64,000 nucleotides of DNA from OLB7 sp966250335 (GTDB lineage: Bacteria > Bacteroidota > Ignavibacteria > OLB7). The DNA is taken from positions 47,631 through 111,630 of the forward strand of contig CBINGZ010000013.1 in NCBI GenBank assembly GCA_966250335.1, read 5' to 3'. Positions 26,330-35,520 of this stretch are shown here, piece after piece (within the stretch, counting starts at the first letter, position 1; the number at the start of each line of letters is the position of its first letter). The translations under genes and the position numbers were made by a program. Under the pieces are notes generated by a model. The model had not been told where the DNA came from. It did no database searches and worked only from the letters and a program-made list of their open reading frames with translations.

Positions 26330-28069
26330 TCACGACTTCGACTTCCCTTCCGCCGTCCCCCCCTTCTGGCTGTCGACCGTGACAGTGAAAGGTCCGGAAC
26401 CGGAGACGAGCCATCGCACGGTGACGTAGCCCTGGCCCGGTATCGTCTCCACCTCGATCCTCCCGGGACGATGTTTCTGTTCGGTTGCGATATTCAGATT
26501 CCTGTCGGTCACCACAGAACCGGTCAGCACCGTTCCTCCCTCCAGGGAAACGTAGTCGGGGCGGGTGATCCGGTTCTTCACATCCCAGTCGGAACGGGTC
26601 GGGATGATCTTCGTGTTGGCGACCGTGGCCGTGACCTCGGTGAGCCCGCCGCCGACGCTCCGGGCCTTCACCTCCTGCACGGCGACCTGCGGCATCTGCG
26701 CCGCGTGGAAGAGGGTGAACGCCATGTTCCGGTGCGCCATCTCCTCCAGCAGAAAGCTCGGATTGATCCGCGTCCAGTTCTTGATGGCGCCCCCCACCTC
26801 CACCTTGCCGTACTGCGGATGATCGACCTCGCGCCAGGGGACGATCCCCTCGCCGAAGAGAAGATCGCGATCGAACGTATACTGATCGCGTTCCGATCCG
26901 AACCAGTCGTCCTCGTCCACGGGCCTGTTGAACATGTTGAACGGCGTCCAGAGCTCGTTGGTGAACGCGAAGACGCCGTGCATGGAGAAGAACCAGTCGA
27001 CCTCGCCGCCGAAGACCGTGTAGAGATCCTTGTAGGTGGTCATGTACCTGTAGCCGGGGATCATCTCGGCCCCCTTCTTTCCGAGCGCATCGTAGACATA
27101 TACATCGCTGCGCGAGTAGCCGGAGGCGTCCTCCTCGGCGCCGGGGCCGCGCAGGATCATCCCGCCGGCGTTATGATAGCTCTGCGCTCCGGCGATGTTC
27201 GGGTGGCGGGCCACGAAATCCCGCACGTTGCGGGTCTCCTGAAACGTGAAAGGATAGCGGTCGGCGCCCCACTGTACGTAGCGCGGCTGCCAGTTCCAGG
27301 CCCAGTCGCGGTTCGGATCGTAGTACCCCGGCCCATCCTCGTTCACCTCGCCGTCGCCGTCGTTGTCGATCCCCTCCGACCCGAGCAGCTCGTACTCTCC
27401 CGCCTCCCCCGGCTCGGCCTCGACCATGAGTCGGGGGTCCTTCGGGTCGCTCTTCCAGCGTCCGTTCGGGTCGCGGCGCCGCATCTCCGTGATCGAGCCG
27501 TCGCCGTCGAGATCATCGTCACGGTCCTCGTCGGTAAGGCCGTCGCCGTCGTCGTCGCGGGGAGCCATGCCGCTCCGGGGGGAGTGCATGTTGTTCGGCT
27601 CCTTCATGAAGTTCTCGCGCGCGTCGGGATTGATAGTCGGCACGATATAAAAGACACGACCATCCATCAGCTCCGTGATCGCGGGAAGCCGCCCGTACGT
27701 CTCCGCCAGATACCAGGCCGTGTAGAGCGCGACCTCGGTCCCCTGGATCTCGTTGGAGTGGATATTGCCGTCGATGTAGAACCCAGGCTTCCTCTCCGCC
27801 CTCCCCTTCCTGAAGTTCGTCACGGTCAGCATCCACATCTCCCTCCCCTCGGTGCTCTTCCCGATCGACTCCAGCTTCACCAGATCGGGATGGGCGGCTG
27901 CGAGCCTGCGGCAGATATCGGTGATACCGTCGTAATCGTTGTAGCGGTTCCAGGAGACCTGGACCTTCGGATCCGACGGAGCCCCCACCGCCTTGAACGG
28001 CTGGGCCGCAAGATCACCGGCCGCAAGAAGGATCAGGGTCACGGGGAGAATGTATCGCAAACCATGCAT
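26330..28069 (-). CDS. secreted M14 zinc carboxypeptidase
   Basis: A 579-residue exported peptidase (signal peptide LPVTLILLAAGDLAAQ). The M14 zinc site is visible: His104 and Glu107 in GNIHSNEIQG and the third ligand His299 in AQSYHNAGG; the candidate catalytic Glu lies in SFLLEEMAHRN. Between the ligands there is an Asp-rich calcium-binding-like insert (APRDDDGDGLTDEDRDDDLDGDGS and EGIDNDGDGEVNEDGPG), resembling thrombospondin type 3 loops. A C-terminal beta domain (~470-579) replaces any T9SS tail, so secretion may stop in the periplasm or use another route. It removes C-terminal residues from peptides. Confidence 0.9.
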   Translation of the reverse strand: MHGLRYILPVTLILLAAGDLAAQPFKAVGAPSDPKVQVSWNRYNDYDGITDICRRLAAAHPDLVKLESIGKSTEGREMWMLTVTNFRKGRAERKPGFYIDGNIHSNEIQGTEVALYTAWYLAETYGRLPAITELMDGRVFYIVPTINPDARENFMKEPNNMHSPRSGMAPRDDDGDGLTDEDRDDDLDGDGSITEMRRRDPNGRWKSDPKDPRLMVEAEPGEAGEYELLGSEGIDNDGDGEVNEDGPGYYDPNRDWAWNWQPRYVQWGADRYPFTFQETRNVRDFVARHPNIAGAQSYHNAGGMILRGPGAEEDASGYSRSDVYVYDALGKKGAEMIPGYRYMTTYKDLYTVFGGEVDWFFSMHGVFAFTNELWTPFNMFNRPVDEDDWFGSERDQYTFDRDLLFGEGIVPWREVDHPQYGKVEVGGAIKNWTRINPSFLLEEMAHRNMAFTLFHAAQMPQVAVQEVKARSVGGGLTEVTATVANTKIIPTRSDWDVKNRITRPDYVSLEGGTVLTGSVVTDRNLNIATEQKHRPGRIEVETIPGQGYVTVRWLVSGSGPFTVTVDSQKGGTAEGKSKS

Positions 28070-28126
28070 CGCAGTACGTGGAGAATGAAGCGTGAGGAAG
28101 AGAACGACGCGGGAACGGGCCCCGGC

Positions 28127-30376
28127 CTACAGAAAACGCTCGCGACGGAGGGCGCCGAGCACAAGCTCCATCTCCCGTTCGACCCCGGGCAGCAGGGCCG
28201 CGGCTCCGGCGGGATCGGGAGGCTCGCTGGTCGCCTTCAGCTCCATTTCGCCGAACATCCGCGCCAGGCGCGCGGCGCCGAGCATCGAGGCTCCCCCTTT
28301 CAGTTTATGGCTCATGGAGCCGAGGGAGGGGGCGTCCAGATCACGGGCGGAGTTCCGCAGGACTTCCATGCGGGGCTCGGCCTGGGAGACGAAGAGATCG
28401 ATCAGATCGTAGAAGAGGGCCGGAACGCCGTCGGAATCCATATCGCGAAGCGACTGAATGATCGAACTGTCCAGAACCGACGATTCATCGGGTCGTGAGG
28501 CGTCGATTCGCGGCGCCGGCGCAAGGGAATGTCCCGCGCCGGAGAAACCTTTCCAGCCGTCGAGCACCCGTTCCAGTTCGACCATGTCGACCGGCTTGGT
28601 CACGTAGTCGTCCATGCCGGCGGCCATGCAGCGTTCGCGCGTGCCGGGCATTGCGCTGGCCGTCAGCGCGACGATCACCACGTGATCGTAGATCCCCTCC
28701 TCCCCCCGGATCGCCTCCGATGCCCGGTAGCCGTCCATCTCCGGCATCTGGCAGTCCATCAGGATCAGATCGTAGTGATGCATCCTGTGCGCCTCCAGCG
28801 CCTCGCGTCCGTTCTCGACGACGTCGGCACGGTATCCCAGCTTCTCCAGCTGGCCGATGATCACCTTTCTGTTGATGAGATTATCCTCGGCCACCAGGAT
28901 CCTGAGGGGGTCGACCGCACGGAGAGTAACATCCCTCTGAGATATTCCTATCTCTTCTTCGCGCGATCCGATCTTTTCGGCGTTCACCCCGTCCCCCGCC
29001 TCGCACTCGATGGTGAACGAGAAGGTCGAGCCCTCGCCGGGGAAGCTCGTCACGCCGATCGTTCCCCCCATCAGTTCCACAAGTTTGCGGGAGATCGCCA
29101 GCCCGAGCCCCGTACCGCCGAACCGGCGGGTCGTCGAGCTGTCCCCCTGGATGAAGGGCTCGAAGAGGGCGCGGCTGACTTCCTCGGTCATGCCGATGCC
29201 GGTGTCTCTCACGGAGAATCGAAGGACGATATTCCGACCGGCGCTCCCGGCCAGCTCCACATCCACATGGACGGTGCCGACGTCGGTGAACTTGACGGCG
29301 TTCCCCAGCAGGTTCAGCAGCACCTGACGCAGCCTGACGGGATCGCCCCGGAGATATCGCGGCACCTCGGGATCGATCCGGCAGCCGAGGCCCAGCCCCT
29401 TCCGCTTCCCCTCCTCCCGCAGCAGCGACAGCGCGCTTTCGAGCACCTCGAGGAGATCGAACTCTATCGTCTCCAGAACTATCTTCCCCGCCTCTATCTT
29501 GGAGAAGTCGAGAATGTCGTTGATGATGGAGAGAAGGGAGACGGCGGAGGTCCGGATCATCTGGCCGAACTCCCGCTGTTCCGGCGTAAGGCCCGTATCC
29601 AGAAGCAGCCCCACCATGCCGAGGATGCCGTTCATCGGCGTCCGGATCTCATGGCTCATGTTCGCCAGGAACTCGGACTTCATCTGCGACGCCACCAGCG
29701 CCACCTCGCGCGCCTCGATCAGCGCATCGGCCTGTTCGTTCAGAAGATGGGTCTGATCCTCGGCCCGCTTCAGGGCGTCGGTCCGTTCGGTGAGAAGCCC
29801 TTCCAGGCGTTCGTTCAGTTTCTTCAGCTCGAGCTGGGTCCGCTCCAGCTCGCGGTTCTGCTGCACGGCGCTTTCGTAGGTGGAGATCAGCAGGCCGAGG
29901 ATCTGGCGCCGATCGGCCCTGATCGTCCGCATCTCTCCGTCGTAGACCAGTTCGACGCCGCCGTCGTTCGGCAGCTCGCGGGCCTTGTTCATCAGGAACT
30001 GATGAACGCGCGCCACAAGGGTACGTTCGTCGACCCCCTTGACGATAAATCCGTCGGCACCGCACTCGAGCCCGCGGATGATATCCGACGTGTCGGAAAG
30101 ACTCGTCAGCAGAACGACCGGAACATCCTTCAGGACCGGATCGTGCTTGACGCAGCGGCAGAGCTCGAATCCGTCCATGACCGGCATCATCACATCGCTG
30201 ATGATCAGGGTCGGGGGTTCGTCCCTGGCCGTTTTCAGCCCCTCCGCTCCATTGGCGACAACCGTTACCCGGTATCCTTCTCGGACGAGCGCGCGCTTGA
30301 CGACCTGTGCCTGCAATGCGCTGTCTTCCACAAGAAGAATCCGTCCCGGTTCGCCGGTATGTTGATTCTGGCTCAT
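28127..30376 (-). CDS. hybrid histidine kinase REC-HisKA-HATPase-REC-Hpt
   Basis: A 749-residue cytosolic kinase with no membrane segment. Order: receiver (ILLVEDSALQ..., phospho-acceptor Asp61 in ISDVMMPVMDG), a coiled coil (~165-230), HisKA with His242 (FLANMSHEIRTPMNGILGM), HATPase (FGGTGLGLAISRKLVELMGG), a second receiver (RILVAEDNLINRKV...LILMDCQMPEMDGY) and an Hpt domain (MSHKLKGGASMLGA). Because it starts with a receiver, it can take phosphate from CheA. It follows cheB by 49 bases on the same strand and is likely the output or relay of the chemosensory cluster. No DNA-binding or GGDEF output domain lies nearby. Confidence 0.92.
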   Translation of the reverse strand: MSQNQHTGEPGRILLVEDSALQAQVVKRALVREGYRVTVVANGAEGLKTARDEPPTLIISDVMMPVMDGFELCRCVKHDPVLKDVPVVLLTSLSDTSDIIRGLECGADGFIVKGVDERTLVARVHQFLMNKARELPNDGGVELVYDGEMRTIRADRRQILGLLISTYESAVQQNRELERTQLELKKLNERLEGLLTERTDALKRAEDQTHLLNEQADALIEAREVALVASQMKSEFLANMSHEIRTPMNGILGMVGLLLDTGLTPEQREFGQMIRTSAVSLLSIINDILDFSKIEAGKIVLETIEFDLLEVLESALSLLREEGKRKGLGLGCRIDPEVPRYLRGDPVRLRQVLLNLLGNAVKFTDVGTVHVDVELAGSAGRNIVLRFSVRDTGIGMTEEVSRALFEPFIQGDSSTTRRFGGTGLGLAISRKLVELMGGTIGVTSFPGEGSTFSFTIECEAGDGVNAEKIGSREEEIGISQRDVTLRAVDPLRILVAEDNLINRKVIIGQLEKLGYRADVVENGREALEAHRMHHYDLILMDCQMPEMDGYRASEAIRGEEGIYDHVVIVALTASAMPGTRERCMAAGMDDYVTKPVDMVELERVLDGWKGFSGAGHSLAPAPRIDASRPDESSVLDSSIIQSLRDMDSDGVPALFYDLIDLFVSQAEPRMEVLRNSARDLDAPSLGSMSHKLKGGASMLGAARLARMFGEMELKATSEPPDPAGAAALLPGVEREMELVLGALRRERFL

Positions 30377-30425
30377 CCAGCTCTACTCCATGAAGGGAGT
30401 CGGGGGGGGCCCGGACTCCCGACCA

Positions 30426-31517
30426 TCAACCACGGTCCTGTGCAATACGGGTGAGTTTCCCGGTGATTTCACGCGGGTTCATGATATGCTGAGCGGCGCC
30501 GATATCGATCGCCTGCTTCGGCATTCCGAAGATAATGCAGCTCGACTGATCTTGCGCGATCGTGATCCCGCCGGCGCTCGCAATGGCCTGCATCCCCTGA
30601 GCTCCGTCGCGCCCCATACCGGAGAGGAGCACGCCGACCGCGGAGGAGCCGTAGGCGGCCGCCGCGGATTTCATGGTGACGTCGATGGAGGGACGATGCC
30701 CCTGCGAGAGGGGGTCGGAGGTCACCCTGAACGCCCCCGTCGAATCGAACATCAGATGGCGATCTTCCGGAGGAAGATAGATCGTCCCCGGCGCCGGAAC
30801 CCGGCCGTGCTCGGCCACCACGACTTTCAGCGGCGACGTCACGTTCAGCCACGCGACGAGCCCCTCCAGAAATCCGAGCGCGATATGCTGCACGCAGACG
30901 ACCGGCAGCCGGTAATCGGCGGGGAGCTTGGTGAAGATCTCCCCCAGAACCTGCGGCCCCCCCGTGGAGGCCCCGACCACGACCAGACCGGTCGAGGTCG
31001 ATTTGCCGGGCCTGGCCACGGTCGATTCACGGCTCACCACCCCGACGGCGGGGGAGACCGGAGCGGCTTTTCCGACGGGACGGCGGCGGAAGACATAGAC
31101 GCCTGCGATGATCTTGATCTTGCTGATGATCTCCCGCGCGATCTGATCGTAATCGGATTCGGTGATACCGACCGGCTTCGCCATCACATCCAGCGCTCCC
31201 GCCTCCAGCAGTTGAAAGACGTTCTGCCGGTTCTCATCCCCCGCGGCCGAACTGATCACAAGTATCGGGCGCGGATAGAGTTCCACGATCTTCCTGGTCA
31301 GCTCCAGGCCGTCGATGTCGGGCATCATCAGATCGGTGCAGACGACCGCCGGGTTGAGCTTCGGAATCATCGTGAGCGCCTCCCGACCGGAACGGGCCTT
31401 CCCCACGACCTTTATATCGGAAACCGATGAGAGTATCCGTTCCAGGATCGTGAGGACAACGAGAGAATCGTCGACCAGAAGGACCGTGATAGGTTGGTCG
31501 GAAGCTACTGTCATCAA
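30426..31517 (-). CDS. cheB: chemotaxis-type protein-glutamate methylesterase/deamidase
   Basis: 363 residues: receiver domain (VLLVDDSLVVLTILER; acceptor Asp in VCTDLMMPDIDGLEL), a linker, and a CheB methylesterase domain with the catalytic triad Ser (VGASTGGPQVL), His (CVQHIALGF) and Asp (SGMGRDGAQGM). It removes methyl groups from the MCP and is activated by phosphorylation. Its ATG overlaps the cheA stop by four bases (ATGA), which indicates translational coupling. In a Wsp-like reading this is the WspF counterpart. Confidence 0.96.
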   Translation of the reverse strand: MMTVASDQPITVLLVDDSLVVLTILERILSSVSDIKVVGKARSGREALTMIPKLNPAVVCTDLMMPDIDGLELTRKIVELYPRPILVISSAAGDENRQNVFQLLEAGALDVMAKPVGITESDYDQIAREIISKIKIIAGVYVFRRRPVGKAAPVSPAVGVVSRESTVARPGKSTSTGLVVVGASTGGPQVLGEIFTKLPADYRLPVVCVQHIALGFLEGLVAWLNVTSPLKVVVAEHGRVPAPGTIYLPPEDRHLMFDSTGAFRVTSDPLSQGHRPSIDVTMKSAAAAYGSSAVGVLLSGMGRDGAQGMQAIASAGGITIAQDQSSCIIFGMPKQAIDIGAAQHIMNPREITGKLTRIAQDRG

Positions 31518-33814
31518 ATCAATCTCCTGAGGGTATCCAGGAGGAGTGTCTGATCGAATGCAGGTTTCGTGATATAGGCGTTCGCGCCGACCTCGATCCC
31601 GCGCATCCGATCTTCATCGCGGGAAAGAGATGTGACGAGCACGATCGGAAGGTCGCGGAACCGGGTCTGTTCCCGGATCCTGGCGGTAAGCGTCAGACCG
31701 TCCATGTTCGGCATCTCGACATCCGATACGACGGCGTCGAACTTCCCCGTGTTCAGCCGGGCGAAGGCGTCGGCGCCGTCGACTGCGGCGGTGACCCGGT
31801 AGCCGGCCCCCTCCAGGATCCGTTTCATCTGGGTACGGGTCGTGACCGAGTCCTCGGCCATCAGGATGGCGGGAGCCTCCGGGACCGTCTGCTGGAGGTT
31901 CGGACGCACCTTGCGCGTCCTGACGCCGACCGGCATCTGCTCCGGATCGAGAATGATACAGACCGCGCCCGAGGCCAGGATCGTGGAACCGGCGACGTTC
32001 CTGACGTTCCGCAGCAGCGAGCTCTCCGGCTTCAGCACCACCTCCTGCTCGTCGATCACCCCATCGACCAGGAGACCGTAGCGTTCACGGCCGTGGCGCA
32101 GAAGGATGCAGGGGATCGGCGCGCCGGGAAGAAGATCGCTCGAAGCCTCGCGACGCAATATTTCTGTCAGCGGCGCCACCGGGATCATCCCGCCGTCGTG
32201 CCGCACGGTCTCCACCCCTTCCACCAGATGAATATCGCCGGGCGAGACAAGCATCATCCCGAGCACGGAATCGATCGGGATCGCGTAGTGCTCGCCGGCC
32301 GACGCCACGATCAGCATCCGCGCCGTGGCAAGGGTCATCGGAAGGGTGATGCGGAAGGTGCAGCCTCTGCCGGGGGCCGACTCCACGGTGACCGCCCCTT
32401 TCAGTCCCTCGATGTTCGAACGGACGACATCGAGACCGACACCCCGCCCGGAGAGGTTCGTGATCCGGCTGCTGGTGGAGAAGCCGGAGCTGAAGATGAG
32501 GGCATTGACATCCTCCTGCGACATCCGCTCGACGGCCTCGGCCTCCTGGCGGCTGCCGGCGCCGTGGACGCTCCTGATCCGTTCGGAGTCCAGGCCGGCG
32601 CCGTCGTCGGAGATCTCGATGATGGTATTGGTCGTGGTTCGATACGCCGAGATCGTGATCGTGCCGGCCGGCCGCTTGCCGCGCCGCACACGCTCGGCCG
32701 GAAGCTCGATGCCGTGATCGATCGCGTTGCGAATCATGTGCATCAGCGGGTCCTTCAGCTCCTCCACGATCCTCTTGTCGGCCGAGGTCTCTCCTCCTTC
32801 GATCTCCAGCCTCACCTCCTTCCCCAGCTCCCGCGCCAGATCGCGTACCATCCGGGGAAAGAAGTTGAAGATCGCCGAGAGAGGGACGAGGCGGACCGCT
32901 CTGATCCCCTCGGCGATCTCTCGTGAAAGGAAGTCGAGCTTCGTGCTGTCCTCCGCCAGATTCGACCGAAGCGACTCCAGCTCCAGGGTCAGACGCTCAT
33001 GGTAGGTGCCGTAGAGACTGAGGCGGCTGTCGACTCCGGTCCCCCCCCGCTCCCCCGCCGTCGCGTGGGCAACATGTCGTAGTGCGGCGACATCCCGGAG
33101 GTTGTCCTCCAGCGTCGCCGCCAGACGTTCCACCTCGGCCAGCCGCTGCGCCATGCGGGTACGGGCGACGATCAGTTCGCCGGCATGGGTCATGAGGTCG
33201 TCGAGGCGCTGCGGGTCGACACGGATGGTGTCGATGTTGAGGCGGAATCGGGGAATCGCCGGTTCGCCGGGATCGGGAGAAGGGGCGTATTCTATCGGAG
33301 CATGATCTTCCGAAAAGGGATCGGGCAGATTGCGATTCGATTGCGGGGAGGATGGAAGGATCGCGTCAGAAATATCATCCTCCAGGGGGGGCTCGCCCCT
33401 GGTCGTTCCGCGCAGCGCCAGTTCCGCTCCCGGGCCCATGGCGAGCCGGTCGAGCGCCCCCTTCAGATCTATTCCGGCCGGCTCGCCGGTCACGGCCTCC
33501 TCCACGAACCGCCGCATCGTGTCGACACCGTACCGGAGGTTCGTTATCTGATATTCCGGAACGGCTCCCTCCCTCTTCGAGACCACGGCCATCAGATCCT
33601 CGAACGCATGGACGAAGCGCTGCAGTTCGACGGCGCCGACCATCCCGGCGGAGCCCTTCAAGGTATGCGCGTCGCGCTGCATCTCGGCAAGGACGTCACC
33701 CCCCGCACCCTCGGCCTCCAGCACGAAGATCCCTTCATCCAGTCGCTGGAGTCGTTCGTCGCATTCGGCCTTGAAGAGGGCGCAGAGTTCGCTATCGTCC
33801 TTGAGATGGATCAT
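31514..33814 (-). CDS. cheA: CheA histidine kinase with C-terminal receiver
   Basis: 766 residues: Hpt with His50 (DAHTLKGSAGMVGA), dimerisation region (IDTIRVDPQRLDDLMTHAGELIVARTRM), HATPase (MHMIRNAIDHGIELP N-box, SGRGVGLDVVRSNIEGLKG G-boxes), CheW-like regulatory domain (YAIPIDSVLGMM...LLVDGVIDEQEVVLKP) and a fused receiver (ILMAEDSVTTRTQMKRIL...VVSDVEMPNMDG). The fused CheY-like domain is typical of FrzE/WspE-type alternative systems and may serve as phosphate sink or relay. It lies between the MCP and cheB genes; there is no free-standing cheY in the cluster. Confidence 0.96.
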   Translation of the reverse strand: MIHLKDDSELCALFKAECDERLQRLDEGIFVLEAEGAGGDVLAEMQRDAHTLKGSAGMVGAVELQRFVHAFEDLMAVVSKREGAVPEYQITNLRYGVDTMRRFVEEAVTGEPAGIDLKGALDRLAMGPGAELALRGTTRGEPPLEDDISDAILPSSPQSNRNLPDPFSEDHAPIEYAPSPDPGEPAIPRFRLNIDTIRVDPQRLDDLMTHAGELIVARTRMAQRLAEVERLAATLEDNLRDVAALRHVAHATAGERGGTGVDSRLSLYGTYHERLTLELESLRSNLAEDSTKLDFLSREIAEGIRAVRLVPLSAIFNFFPRMVRDLARELGKEVRLEIEGGETSADKRIVEELKDPLMHMIRNAIDHGIELPAERVRRGKRPAGTITISAYRTTTNTIIEISDDGAGLDSERIRSVHGAGSRQEAEAVERMSQEDVNALIFSSGFSTSSRITNLSGRGVGLDVVRSNIEGLKGAVTVESAPGRGCTFRITLPMTLATARMLIVASAGEHYAIPIDSVLGMMLVSPGDIHLVEGVETVRHDGGMIPVAPLTEILRREASSDLLPGAPIPCILLRHGRERYGLLVDGVIDEQEVVLKPESSLLRNVRNVAGSTILASGAVCIILDPEQMPVGVRTRKVRPNLQQTVPEAPAILMAEDSVTTRTQMKRILEGAGYRVTAAVDGADAFARLNTGKFDAVVSDVEMPNMDGLTLTARIREQTRFRDLPIVLVTSLSRDEDRMRGIEVGANAYITKPAFDQTLLLDTLRRLI

Positions 33815-33950
33815 ATATCGCGTCAGAGAAAAAAGTAGCTGCCGCCCCCTTGCCGGTTACATATACTACAGTCTTGTTGGATATCCGTTGTCCGTTCCAG
33901 GGGGTCGCAACATACGACCTTGGATAGTCGCAGCGCGATAGGTGAGTCGA

Positions 33951-33995
33951 GAAATATCCCCTGAACCGACATTTTCCTGCAGAAAGGGATATTTC
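33951..33995 (-). terminator. hairpin downstream of the MCP gene
   Basis: GAAATATCCC and its exact complement form a 10-bp stem around a 25-base loop just past the MCP stop codon. It is AT-rich and without a T-tract, so it could be a weak attenuator or processing site between the MCP and cheA rather than a full terminator. Confidence 0.35.
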
Positions 33996-34003
33996 GGAAA
34001 GTC

Positions 34004-35470
34004 CTATACCATGGCCTTGAGATTATTGGCCGCCTCCACCAGTGTGATAACGCCGGTACGGGTCTGGGAAATTCCCGCGGCGGTCTCCTTCGCCCCCGTG
34101 TTCAGCGAGCTCATCGCGTCCACGACCTGCCGGATCGCCGAGGCCTGCTGCTTCATGTTGAGGGTGATCTGCTGGACGCTCTCGAACGTGGAGCCGATCG
34201 ACGAGGCGGAGGTGTTGAAGGCATCCCCCGTCCTGTTGACCAGGCGTATCCCCTCGTCGACGGTGCGGGTTCCCTCCTCCGTGGCCATCACCGTGGCGTT
34301 GGTCGCCTTCTGGATATCCTGCACCAGCAGGGCGATCCGCTCGGCCGATTTCTTGCTCTGATCCGCGAGCTTCCTGATCTCCACGGCGACAACGGCGAAC
34401 CCTCTGCCGTGCTCTCCGGCGCGGGCCGCCTCCACCGCCGCGTTCAGCGCCAGCGGGTTGGTCTGGTTCGCCAGATCGCTCACCAGGTTCGTGATGCTGC
34501 CGATCTGCCCCGTATGCTCGCTGAGCCGCAGGATCTGATCGGCGATCGAGCCGACCTTCTCCTTCAGATCGTTCATCGCCGTAAGGGTCTGGCGGACCCC
34601 CTGCGCCCCTCCATCGGCAAGGGTGAGAGACTGGCGGGCCGCCGTCGATATGAGATCCGCCTGCTCCGCCGACTGTCGCGAGGAGACGCCGAGTTCGTCC
34701 ATCGTGGCCGTCGTCTCGTTGACGGCTGCGGCCTGAGCGGTGGCCGTGCGCTCCTGCTCCTCGATCGTCGCGGCGATCTGCGTGGAGGAGGTGGAGACGG
34801 CGTTGACCGTGTCGTTGATGGAGCGGACGATCCCTCTGGAGACCATGACGGCGATGATGACGGCAATCACCGCGCCGATGCCGGCGCCGGTGAAGACGAT
34901 GCCGGTGATCGACGCCAGGGCGTTCTCCCCTTCTATTCTGCTCTCGTTCAGATGTCCTTCGTGCTGCTTCGCCAGCCGGTCGAGCTCGGTCCGGATCGAG
35001 CTGAGGACTCTCTTGTCGAGGGCCGCGGCGGCCGTCGCGAGCGTCGCCGTATGCGCCGAATCGCCGTTCCGTCTGGAGATCGCAACCAGGCTGTCATGCT
35101 GGGGGATGAGCCTCTCGTTCACGGCCGACTCGATCTTCACCCACGACCCCAGAAGCTCCGGATTATCGGCGACCATCCCATGAATGCTCTCCATCGCCTC
35201 GACGAAACTCCGCCTCCCCTCGCGCATCTCCTCCAGAGCTCTCTCGTCGCTGCTGATGATATAGCCGCGAAGCCCGAGCCCCTGCGCCAGCGTCGCCTCC
35301 GAGATCCGTCTGACCATCACGATCAGATTGAAGTCGTTCTCGACGTCGGTGTAGGCCTCGCTGCTCTGCCGTTCGGCGTAGTAGGCGAGCCCCGCCACGG
35401 CGAACATGATGAGAATCGGGATCATGAATCCGAGAAGGATACGATGTCTCAGTTTCATCCGCTTAACCAT
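34004..35470 (-). CDS. methyl-accepting chemotaxis protein
   Basis: 488 residues with two membrane helices (about 11-31 and 188-210) flanking a ~155-residue helical periplasmic domain of CHASE3/four-helix-bundle type. A compact cytosolic signalling coil contains the invariant hairpin tip (NAAVEAARAGEHGRGFAVVAVEIRKLADQS). The linker after TM2 is short, and no C-terminal CheR-tethering pentapeptide is present. The ligand is unknown. The gene sits 50 bases after the fused CheW gene in the same orientation and is the only receptor in the cluster, so it probably feeds this pathway alone. Confidence 0.95.
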   Translation of the reverse strand: MVKRMKLRHRILLGFMIPILIMFAVAGLAYYAERQSSEAYTDVENDFNLIVMVRRISEATLAQGLGLRGYIISSDERALEEMREGRRSFVEAMESIHGMVADNPELLGSWVKIESAVNERLIPQHDSLVAISRRNGDSAHTATLATAAAALDKRVLSSIRTELDRLAKQHEGHLNESRIEGENALASITGIVFTGAGIGAVIAVIIAVMVSRGIVRSINDTVNAVSTSSTQIAATIEEQERTATAQAAAVNETTATMDELGVSSRQSAEQADLISTAARQSLTLADGGAQGVRQTLTAMNDLKEKVGSIADQILRLSEHTGQIGSITNLVSDLANQTNPLALNAAVEAARAGEHGRGFAVVAVEIRKLADQSKKSAERIALLVQDIQKATNATVMATEEGTRTVDEGIRLVNRTGDAFNTSASSIGSTFESVQQITLNMKQQASAIRQVVDAMSSLNTGAKETAAGISQTRTGVITLVEAANNLKAMV

Positions 35471-35520
35471 AGAAGAATGCGCTCCGCGATATATCGTTGT
35501 TGAAAACCGCCGGGCCGGGG

